Below are positions 8,719-14,973 of a stretch of 64,000 nucleotides of DNA, one piece after another. The first letter of the stretch is position 1, and each line of letters opens with the position of its first letter. The notes under the pieces were generated by a model that had not been told where the DNA came from, ran no database searches, and saw nothing but the letters and a program-made list of their open reading frames with translations. This DNA is from a bacterium (GTDB lineage: Bacteria > Bdellovibrionota > UBA1018), in contig JAIEMT010000018.1 in the NCBI GenBank assembly GCA_019751945.1, forward strand, positions 31,783 through 95,782. The letters are read 5' to 3'. The translations under genes were made by a program, and so were the position numbers.

Positions 8719-9261
8719 ATGACAAACGCAAGCAAGGGAAATCCTAAAAGAGTTTTAGTCGTTGAAAACGACATGTTGGAACAAGTGCAGTTTTACTCCA
8801 TGTTCCGCCTGCTCTGCACTCGGCATGAAACCCCAATCATCGTGGATATTGTAGATTCGTACACGGAGGCCCGAGACACGCTAGAAAAGTTGATGTTGAA
8901 CGGGGGTAAGTACGACATGGTTTTGCTCGATAGCACTTTACAGAATCCCGACGAGGGATTGGCGGTCAGAAATCTGTTCATGATTCTGTACCCCCAGACC
9001 AAGATGGTTGTCACTTCGGGCGAAGCTTACGAAGATTTTAGAAAGCAGAGAAAAGACAAAGATTTTGGATTGCCGATTCACTACATCTCAAAAATGTCGG
9101 CACCTGGAATGTACATTGAAAGACTGAGCGAGCACCTGTTTGGCGAAGTGAAAGGAGGGACGGTTCAGAAGAACGCCCCAAAGCGGGAAAAGCTCGAAGC
9201 GAAGAGACCTAAACGTCAGCGAAAAGTGGCGCTCAGTTACAAGTTTGTGGGTAGAGCTTAG
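8719..9261 (+). CDS. Stand-alone receiver-domain protein with a basic tail
   Basis: A 180-residue protein with a CheY-like fold and no output domain. The key positions can be read: acidic pair E16/D18 (VVENDM), candidate phospho-acceptor D71 (MVLLDS), T99 (VVTSG) and K125 (ISKM), so phosphorylation is plausible although the flanking sequence is unusual. The last 30 residues are strongly basic (KREKLEAKRPKRQRK), which could bind nucleic acid or act as a docking tail. A perfect AGGAGG sits six bases before the ATG. Its stop is one base from the convergent ribF end. Partner kinase and target unknown. Confidence 0.8.
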   Translation: MTNASKGNPKRVLVVENDMLEQVQFYSMFRLLCTRHETPIIVDIVDSYTEARDTLEKLMLNGGKYDMVLLDSTLQNPDEGLAVRNLFMILYPQTKMVVTSGEAYEDFRKQRKDKDFGLPIHYISKMSAPGMYIERLSEHLFGEVKGGTVQKNAPKREKLEAKRPKRQRKVALSYKFVGRA

Positions 9262-9262
9262 G

Positions 9263-10153
9263 CTACCCTAAAAGAATCAATCGAGCTGCCTGGAGGTCTT
9301 GCTCAATCTGATTCTTAAGAGCCTGCGGGCCTTCGAATTTCTGTTCGGGTCGGATGAAATCAAAAAACTTCACGTCCACATCCGATCCGTACAGATCTTT
9401 CGAAAGGTCCAAAAGGTGAGTCTCAATGAGAATCTCCGGCTCATGAGACTCAAATGTCGGGCGGATGCCAATGTTTGTAACGCTGGGTAGGTCCGCTCCT
9501 TCGTTCAGCTGAGTCCGGGTTGCATATACACCATAAGGCAAGATGAGTTTCCCATCTTCGGGTCTGAGGTTTGCAGTAGGGAATCCGATGGTTCTTCCTC
9601 GGCCCGCGCCTTTCATCACAATGCCGTGATATCGAAATTCATGTCCCAAAAGCCGATTTGCAGCACGTATCTCTCGCGCCTGAAGATGTTTGCGAATCGC
9701 AGTACTGGAAACCGTCTCTCCATCTCTCTGAAAAGGAGGGACGATTTCCAGGCTCACTCCATTTTTTTCACAAAGTTTTGCAAGGACATCGAGATGGCCG
9801 GTTCTTTCTTTTCCAAACGCAAAGTCGTGGCCCACCACAATGTGCGAGGCATGCAATCTTTCCATCAACGTTTTATTGAAGAATTCTTCAGGCGTGAGGG
9901 TGGAGAATTCGCGGCTAAAAGGTTCTTCGATGACTTGCTGGGCGCCTTTCTTATAAAGGAGGCGAACTTTTTCGTCGTAGCTCGATAGGAGTGGGATGTG
10001 TTTTCCAGGATGAAGTGCCAATTGCGGGTGGGGCCGGAAAGTGAAGACAATCATCTTCAGACCGGTTCGTTGGGCTTTAGTTAAAGCCGTTGCCAGAATT
10101 GTTTTGTGTCCGAGATGGACACCATCAAAATTCCCGATGGTCACTACACTCAA
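9263..10153 (-). CDS. ribF: Bifunctional riboflavin kinase / FAD synthetase
   Basis: A 296-residue enzyme that phosphorylates riboflavin to FMN and adenylates FMN to FAD. The N-terminal nucleotidyltransferase has TIGNFDGVHLGH and VGHDFAFGKERTG; the C-terminal flavokinase has GRGRTIGFPTANL and YGVYA. The N-terminus is shorter than usual: the open frame starts at TTG (overlapping the previous stop as TTGA), and a GTG at 10144 is the alternative. Co-transcribed with the YkgJ-type gene. Confidence 0.95.
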   Translation of the reverse strand: MSVVTIGNFDGVHLGHKTILATALTKAQRTGLKMIVFTFRPHPQLALHPGKHIPLLSSYDEKVRLLYKKGAQQVIEEPFSREFSTLTPEEFFNKTLMERLHASHIVVGHDFAFGKERTGHLDVLAKLCEKNGVSLEIVPPFQRDGETVSSTAIRKHLQAREIRAANRLLGHEFRYHGIVMKGAGRGRTIGFPTANLRPEDGKLILPYGVYATRTQLNEGADLPSVTNIGIRPTFESHEPEILIETHLLDLSKDLYGSDVDVKFFDFIRPEQKFEGPQALKNQIEQDLQAARLILLG

Positions 10154-10506
10154 GCGCGGCTCTCTGCTTTCTTGAATGTAAATCCACAGGTGTCGACTTC
10201 AGAATCAATTGCGTCGAACGGATAGTTACGGCAGTTGGCCGGGCGGAGGTCTCCGTAGATCCGGCAGTAGGGCAGGTTCTGTCCATCGCGGCCTAAGAAG
10301 GGGCATTTGTAAATGAGCTCGCAGCAAAGTCCGCAGCGATGGCAATCGCCTTGGCGGGTGTCTTGGATGGCTTGTTGGATATAGTCTTGGCGGAAGGTAC
10401 CCAAATAGAAACGGCGCCACTTTCTTAGGAATTGCCCCAAGAAAGTCCGTGCACCAATATTTCTGTCGTACCAGGCTTTGAGTGCTGCCATCCCCTGTCT
10501 ATACAT
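10150..10506 (-). CDS. YkgJ-type cysteine-cluster protein
   Basis: A 118-residue protein of the zinc/iron-chelating CxxCxxCC family: CHRCGLCC near residues 56-63, then CPF, PYCRIYGDLRPANCRNYPF and a late Cys. Members bind a metal cofactor; their role is mostly unknown. Two in-frame ATGs (10506 and 10491) could start it, and neither has a clear ribosome-binding site. A reversed, partly diverged copy of codons 6-20 lies downstream of the adjacent hairpin at about 10695-10739. The gene overlaps ribF by four bases. Confidence 0.82.
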   Translation of the reverse strand: MYRQGMAALKAWYDRNIGARTFLGQFLRKWRRFYLGTFRQDYIQQAIQDTRQGDCHRCGLCCELIYKCPFLGRDGQNLPYCRIYGDLRPANCRNYPFDAIDSEVDTCGFTFKKAESRA

Positions 10507-10516
10507 TATCTGAGAA

Positions 10517-10669
10517 TGTCCTTCTAGGGGACCTTTCTCCCTATTTTTAGTTCTAAAAAACGCGAGCCGGGGTGAGCATCCTGCTCCTTGGTCCCCGCAT
10601 CCTGCGGGGCCCTTTTACGGCTCGGTTTTTTAGAACTAAAAATAGGGAGAAAGGTCCCCTAGAAGGACA
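10517..10669. repeat. Long inverted repeat 1, 44-base perfect arms, terminator-like
   Basis: The arms 10517-10560 and 10626-10669 are exact reverse complements over 44 bases. They enclose a 65-base core holding a second stem (CGAGCCG / CGGCTCG) and two small hairpins, one of them CCCCGCA-TCC-TGCGGGG. An A6 run precedes and a T6 run follows the inner stem, so it could act as a terminator on both strands. Core bases 10571-10617 recur in reverse at 10835-10882. The symmetry continues, diverged, into the YkgJ gene on the left and a partial copy of it on the right. It lies directly upstream of the YkgJ start. Confidence 0.95.
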
Positions 10670-10791
10670 CCCTCCGTGTCTAGGAAAGGGGGACGGCAGT
10701 GCTCAAAGCCTGGTACGACAGAAACATCGGCGACGGAGGGGGCGTAGTCTGCCGTGCGGGGGATGCTGTTCATCTCGTTTGAAAATGGGTG
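10670..10791 (+). other. Reversed fragments resembling the YkgJ 5' end and glnN 3' end
   Basis: This segment between the two hairpins contains a reversed copy of the start of the YkgJ gene: 23 bases at 10702-10724 are identical to the complement of 10460-10482, and the next codons differ only at third positions (AAT/AAC, ATT/ATC, GGT/GGC). At 10763-10777 a 15-base stretch matches the reversed end of glnN with two third-position changes (MLFIS codons), next to the second hairpin arm. No intact gene runs through it; the open frame at 10572-10982 is mostly hairpin sequence. It looks like a chimera of gene ends from a diverged relative of this same locus. Confidence 0.75.
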
Positions 10792-10926
10792 AGCGCCCTA
10801 GAGCAGGGAAGAGTTCTTCTCTCTGGGCGAGACATAAAAGGGCCCCGCAGGATGCGGGGACCAAGGAGCAGGGATGCTCACCCTGGCTCGCTCAGAGAGA
10901 AGAACTCTTCCCTGCTCTAGGGCGCT
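10792..10926. repeat. Long inverted repeat 2, 40-base arms with one mismatch
   Basis: The arms 10792-10831 and 10887-10926 are reverse complements over 40 bases with a single mismatch. They enclose a 55-base core whose positions 10835-10882 are the reverse complement of the core of inverted repeat 1 (47 of 48 positions, one extra G). The arms differ from those of repeat 1. The structure starts 11 bases after the glnN stop, where it could serve as a transcript end or stabiliser, although no T tract follows it. Confidence 0.93.
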
Positions 10927-10936
10927 TACTTATTTC

Positions 10937-13165
10937 TTACGATATAAACAGCATTTCGCGGTACTTGGGCAGCGGCCAGTAGTCGTCCGACACGATGGCT
11001 TCTAGCTCATCGCAAGTGCCTCGGAGCTCGGCCATTGCCGTTGCGACTTCGGCTGCGAAGGCTTTCGCTTTTGCCTCTTCGCTGCTCATGCTTTCTGCCT
11101 TGTGATAGGCCGACTCTAAAGCTGTGCGCTTGGTTTGCAAGGTACCGATCAGCGTGGAGATCTTATTCAAGATTTCTTGCTGAGGAGCGGTTGCGCCCGC
11201 GCTCTTTGCTGCGCTCACCGAAGTAGCCAGCATACCGTGGTAGGCGTAGCAGGCCGGCAGAACGATCGTGTCGACCGTCGATCGAAGGGTTTCCACTTCG
11301 ATGATCATGTTCTTCAAGTAGCGTTCGAGGCGGACGTGGAATCGGGAAGCTGATTCCGCTTCGGTGAACACACCTAGGCGGGTCAGCATTTCTTGCGACG
11401 TTTTGTCGACAATCTTAGCCAACGCTTCTGGAGTTTTGCGGAGATTCGGAAGGCCGCGTTTATCGGCTTCCTTCACCCACTCTTCCGAGTAGTTGTTGCC
11501 TTCGAATCGGATGGCCTTCGTTTCTTGAACCGCTTCCTTCACGGTTTCGAAGATTGCGGCGTCTAAGCCACCCGCTGTCTTCATCTTCTTCTTCAAGGTT
11601 TCAGTGATCATCGTGAAACCATCGGCCACTGCCGCGTTTACCAAGGTGATTGGGAAAGCTGTCGAAGCTGAAGATCCCACCGCGCGGAATTCGAACTTGT
11701 TGCCGGTGAAGGCGAACGGAGAAGTTCTGTTTCGGTCAGTGTTATCGCGCATGACTTCGGGCAATTTGCTGATGCCCAGGTTAATCACGGCACGTTCGAC
11801 GTTCTTGTCAGCGCCCGAACCCTTCTCGATTTCATTCAAGATGCGGCTGAGTAAGTCGCCCAAGAATACCGAGATGATGGCCGGGGGTGCCTCGTTCGCG
11901 CCCAAGCGATGATCGTTTCCGGAAGAGGCGATGCCCGCTCTCAAAAGGCCGGCGTGCTTGTGCACACCTTTCAGGACTGCCGAGAGAACCAGCAAGAAGC
12001 GCAAGTTTTGTTGCGGAGTCTTACCGGGTTCGAGCAGGTTGTCGCCATCGATGTCCGAACCGCTGGCTGCGATCATCATGGACCAGTTGTTGTGCTTGCC
12101 GCTTCCGTTCACACCCGCGAAGGGCTTTTCATGCAAGAGAGCCATGAAGTTATGTCGGAGTGAAACCTTCTTGATCACTTCCATCACCAGTTGATTGTGA
12201 TCAGTCGCGATATTGGCTTCTTCAAAGATCGGTGCCGTTTCGAATTGGCTGGGAGCCACTTCGTTGTGTCGGGTTTTGACCGGCACGCCGAGTTTGTAAA
12301 GTTCGTATTCCATCTCCACCATGAAGGCTTGAACACGAGCCGGGATGCTGCCGAAGTAATGGTCTTCGAGCTGCTGACCCTTCGGAGGCTGACCGCCCAC
12401 GAGGGTACGACCGGTCATGACCAGGTCGGGGCGCAGGTGGTAGAAAGCGCGATCGATCAGAAAGTATTCCTGCTCGACGCCCAGAGTGGGGAGGATTCGC
12501 TTCACCTTCGTGTCGCCAATCATGTGCAAGAGTTCGCACGCTTTGTTGGAAAGCACTTCCATGCTTCTCAGCAAAGCGGTTTTCTCATCGAGAGAATCGC
12601 CGTGGTAGCTGATGAAGACCGAGGGAATGCAGAGAGTTTTGCTGCTCGCAGATTCCATGATGAAGACCGGACTCGACGGATCCCACGCCGTGTAGCCGCG
12701 GGCTTCGAAGGTCGTTCTCATTCCACCGGACGGGAAGCTCGAAGCGTCCGGTTCGGATTGAATCAGCTGTGCGCCAGAAAACTTTTCAATGACTTGGTTG
12801 TTGTCGTCGAAGGAAACAAACGCGTCGTGCTTCTCGGCCGTCGTTCCGGTTTGGGGTTGGAACCAGTGACAGAAGTGGGTGACGCCTCTTTCCAGCGCCC
12901 ACTCCTTAATGGCTAGTGCCACGGTGTTGGCAATATCGTTGTCGAGCTTGTTACCCGTCTCAATGGTTTGACGGATCTTGTTAAAGACTTCCTTGGGAAG
13001 CTTCTCTCTCATCTTATTGAGATCGAAGGTGTTCATCCCATAAAACTGTGAAATTCTTAATCTTTTACCCGAATCGTCTCGGGGGGGATCAAATTTTCGG
13101 GGGGTTCGAGAGGTGATCTCGCGGATAGCATCAAAACGGGACTTCGCGCCAGTTCCTACGCTCAT
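10937..13165 (-). CDS. glnN: Type III glutamine synthetase
   Basis: A 742-residue GSIII enzyme that makes glutamine from glutamate, ammonia and ATP in the cytoplasm. GSIII proteins are about 700-730 residues, far longer than GSI. Visible signatures include THFCHWFQPQTGTTAEKHDAF, the GVEQEYFLIDR metal/ATP segment, MEVIKKVSLRHNFMALLHEKPFAGVNGSGKHNNWS (glutamate and ammonium site) and NRTSPFAFTGNKFEFRAVGSS. The ATG is preceded by AAGGAG eight bases upstream. The 3' end adjoins inverted repeat 2, and a reversed partial copy of its last codons lies at 10763-10777. No PII or other nitrogen gene is nearby. Confidence 0.96.
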   Translation of the reverse strand: MSVGTGAKSRFDAIREITSRTPRKFDPPRDDSGKRLRISQFYGMNTFDLNKMREKLPKEVFNKIRQTIETGNKLDNDIANTVALAIKEWALERGVTHFCHWFQPQTGTTAEKHDAFVSFDDNNQVIEKFSGAQLIQSEPDASSFPSGGMRTTFEARGYTAWDPSSPVFIMESASSKTLCIPSVFISYHGDSLDEKTALLRSMEVLSNKACELLHMIGDTKVKRILPTLGVEQEYFLIDRAFYHLRPDLVMTGRTLVGGQPPKGQQLEDHYFGSIPARVQAFMVEMEYELYKLGVPVKTRHNEVAPSQFETAPIFEEANIATDHNQLVMEVIKKVSLRHNFMALLHEKPFAGVNGSGKHNNWSMMIAASGSDIDGDNLLEPGKTPQQNLRFLLVLSAVLKGVHKHAGLLRAGIASSGNDHRLGANEAPPAIISVFLGDLLSRILNEIEKGSGADKNVERAVINLGISKLPEVMRDNTDRNRTSPFAFTGNKFEFRAVGSSASTAFPITLVNAAVADGFTMITETLKKKMKTAGGLDAAIFETVKEAVQETKAIRFEGNNYSEEWVKEADKRGLPNLRKTPEALAKIVDKTSQEMLTRLGVFTEAESASRFHVRLERYLKNMIIEVETLRSTVDTIVLPACYAYHGMLATSVSAAKSAGATAPQQEILNKISTLIGTLQTKRTALESAYHKAESMSSEEAKAKAFAAEVATAMAELRGTCDELEAIVSDDYWPLPKYREMLFIS

Positions 13166-13246
13166 GGGTCGGGCTCCTTGTGGTTAATGGGGCGAACGCA
13201 ATGTCGACCCCGTAAGACCATTTATAATCCGAACCGTCATGAAATT

Positions 13247-13260
13247 CACGAAATTTCGTG
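13247..13260. promoter_or_regulatory. 14-base perfect palindrome upstream of glnN
   Basis: CACGAAATTTCGTG is a perfect palindrome in the divergent gap, 82 bases upstream of glnN and 76 bases before the ATG of the small exported protein. A TATAAT lies at 13223-13228 on the plus strand. It is a candidate operator; no regulator is assigned. Confidence 0.45.
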
Positions 13261-13295
13261 AGCCGCCGATAAGGATTTTGAGGCATCTTTATTCA

Positions 13296-13322
13296 AAAAC
13301 TGTTTAATTATTAGACAGTTTT
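13296..13322. promoter_or_regulatory. Inverted repeat upstream of the 13336 gene
   Basis: AAAACTGT (13296-13303) and ACAGTTTT (13315-13322) are perfect 8-base arms around an 11-base AT-rich centre. The element ends 13 bases before the ATG of the small exported protein, so it could be an operator or a leader hairpin. Confidence 0.4.
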
Positions 13323-13335
13323 GATCTTGAAACGC

Positions 13336-13806
13336 ATGAACAAAGTCATTCTCATCAGCATGAGTGTTCTGGTAGCAATCGGCCTGGGGCAAAGCCCTTC
13401 GGCTTGGTCTAAAACCGGATCAAAACGCACCCCGGCCGCCTGGGTCAAAGAGGAAAAGGTCTGTAAGGCCTATATCCGAAAGGTTACGGGCGGAAAGAAG
13501 GAAACTTCCAAGCTCAAAGCCAAGCTGAAGAAGGACAAGCGTTATCAGAGCTGCCAAAAGACCCTGCGCCGAGGCGAACTAGCTCGAAGTGGTTCCTACG
13601 AAGCGAAGGAAGGACCAGCAGCCCGCTTGGTGACTCCTGAAAAGAAGGGCAAGCTGCGCTTACCTGCCTCGACTGTGAAGTCCGCCCCCATCGAAGAAGA
13701 GCCAGTCGTCGTGATGGATGACAGCGTGGTTCAACCCACGGAAGACCAAGCGCCCGGTGAAGCCATCGATACCGTGGACCTCAATTCACCCGATCCTCAG
13801 CACTGA
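13336..13806 (+). CDS. Small exported basic protein, unknown function
   Basis: A 156-residue protein with a Sec signal peptide (MNKVILISMSVLVAIGLGQ, then a small-residue site near SAWSK). The mature N-terminal half is Lys-rich with two Cys (KVCKAYIRK and YQSCQK); the C-terminal third is acidic and Pro-rich. No family was recognised. The frame opens at a TTG (13321), but the ATG at 13336 gives a proper signal peptide. It is divergent from glnN, and its stop overlaps the end of the convergent 13797-14843 gene by ten bases. Confidence 0.65.
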   Translation: MNKVILISMSVLVAIGLGQSPSAWSKTGSKRTPAAWVKEEKVCKAYIRKVTGGKKETSKLKAKLKKDKRYQSCQKTLRRGELARSGSYEAKEGPAARLVTPEKKGKLRLPASTVKSAPIEEEPVVVMDDSVVQPTEDQAPGEAIDTVDLNSPDPQH

Positions 13807-14843
13807 GTTTCTTCAGCATCTAAACAGATTTTTTCGCAGGCTTTCGGATAGGGAAACTGACTCGCGCCTTGTTCGCGTCCATTCAGCTTGAATCGCTCTT
13901 CCTTTAAGCATTGCGAGCAGCTGGCTTTGGTTTGCACACGTTCTTCGGGCGAGAGCGGTTTTACGAAATGCAATTTGTCGATCAGCACCTCATGCTGGGA
14001 GTCGATAATTTTTTCGTCGACCAAATATTTTTCGAGATTTTGGGAGTGCTTGAGGATGTCTCTGTTTTTCGAAGCCAGACCTGCTTCGATTTGTTCCATC
14101 AGCTGTTTTGTGCAAACGGATTTGGGATAAATCCAGTTTTTGAAATCTTCGACCTCGCAAACTTTTGCTGAGTAAGGAGAGTTGGCCAAATCATCGGGAG
14201 TGCTGATCGCCTCGGGCGGATAAATTTCGGCCAGTACTCGTCGAAAGACGGGAATGAAGTTCCACCAACTAGTGAACTCTTCTTCGTAGGCCCAGTTCAC
14301 AAAGTCGGAACAGATTCCCTTTTGGCCGTAGGTTTCTTTGCGAGCCACTCGTTCCAGGGCGCGCTCGCGCTTTCGCATCACACTTTCAGCGGTCATTCCT
14401 TTGGCTCGATAAACTTCAAAGCCTTTGCGGTAGCGAATACTTCCGCCCGTGTAGCGTTTGAACTCTGCCTTCTCGCGTTTGGAGTGAGCGCTGGCTCGGT
14501 AGAATCCCCACGACATGATTTCTCGTCGTCCCAGGATCTCTGAAATGATGTCGGCGTGGACGAGCTTGATTGTAGGGAGATGGAGTGAGAGCAATTCCTT
14601 TAAACGGGCCAGGTAGACGGTGGGAGTTCCAAAAATAGATTCCAAAGTTTCATCATCATCTTCGTGAATTTCCTGGAGCATGAAATCGCCGGGCATCGAG
14701 AGCAGTCCGCAGCCTTCGACACCGCGATTATGGTCTTCAAATTCTAGAAATTTTTCCGAGGAGTTTGCCAGGAGCGGACCTCCAGCGAAAAGCCCCAAGG
14801 CTGCGACCACACTATAAAGGAAGGGTCTCGCTTGAAAGAACAC
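13797..14843 (-). CDS. Exported permuted NlpC/P60-like cysteine hydrolase
   Basis: A 348-residue protein with an N-terminal signal peptide (FLYSVVAALGLFAGGPLLA). It resembles the circularly permuted papain-like YiiX/YebB family: an early SMPGDFMLQE motif (the family's PGDILL), then FEVYRAKGM, and later KGICSDFVNWAYE, where Cys of CSDF matches the family's CSEL nucleophile. The His partner is less clear; HADI in the middle is a candidate. The extra C-terminal region, about 130 residues with several Cys, is not part of the basic fold. Members act on peptide, amide or lipid bonds; here a periplasmic wall or surface target is inferred. Confidence 0.6.
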   Translation of the reverse strand: MFFQARPFLYSVVAALGLFAGGPLLANSSEKFLEFEDHNRGVEGCGLLSMPGDFMLQEIHEDDDETLESIFGTPTVYLARLKELLSLHLPTIKLVHADIISEILGRREIMSWGFYRASAHSKREKAEFKRYTGGSIRYRKGFEVYRAKGMTAESVMRKRERALERVARKETYGQKGICSDFVNWAYEEEFTSWWNFIPVFRRVLAEIYPPEAISTPDDLANSPYSAKVCEVEDFKNWIYPKSVCTKQLMEQIEAGLASKNRDILKHSQNLEKYLVDEKIIDSQHEVLIDKLHFVKPLSPEERVQTKASCSQCLKEERFKLNGREQGASQFPYPKACEKICLDAEETQC

Positions 14844-14895
14844 GTGGCCTCCGGTCGGATACTTAGCATATGCGTTAAGTCTTTCAAACTATTCC

Positions 14896-14924
14896 TTGAC
14901 CCCGATGTACCCAGCACATATAGC
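14896..14924 (+). promoter_or_regulatory. Sigma-70-type promoter of the 740-residue exported protein
   Basis: TTGACC at 14896-14901 and TATAGC at 14919-14924 are separated by 17 bases, in the gap between two divergent genes and 50 bases before the ATG at 14974. Confidence 0.5.
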
Positions 14925-14973
14925 CACCCCGCGACTAGTCGCATAAACGATCCAATTTGTAGGGGAGTAAAGA

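Noticed and set aside
10572..10982. 136-codon plus-strand open frame over the hairpin region
   Set aside because: It reads through both hairpins and the reversed fragments; Arg/Gly-rich translation with no family, produced by the palindromes.
12191..12916. 241-codon plus-strand open frame inside glnN
   Set aside because: Antisense shadow of GSIII codons; His/Arg-rich composition with no family.
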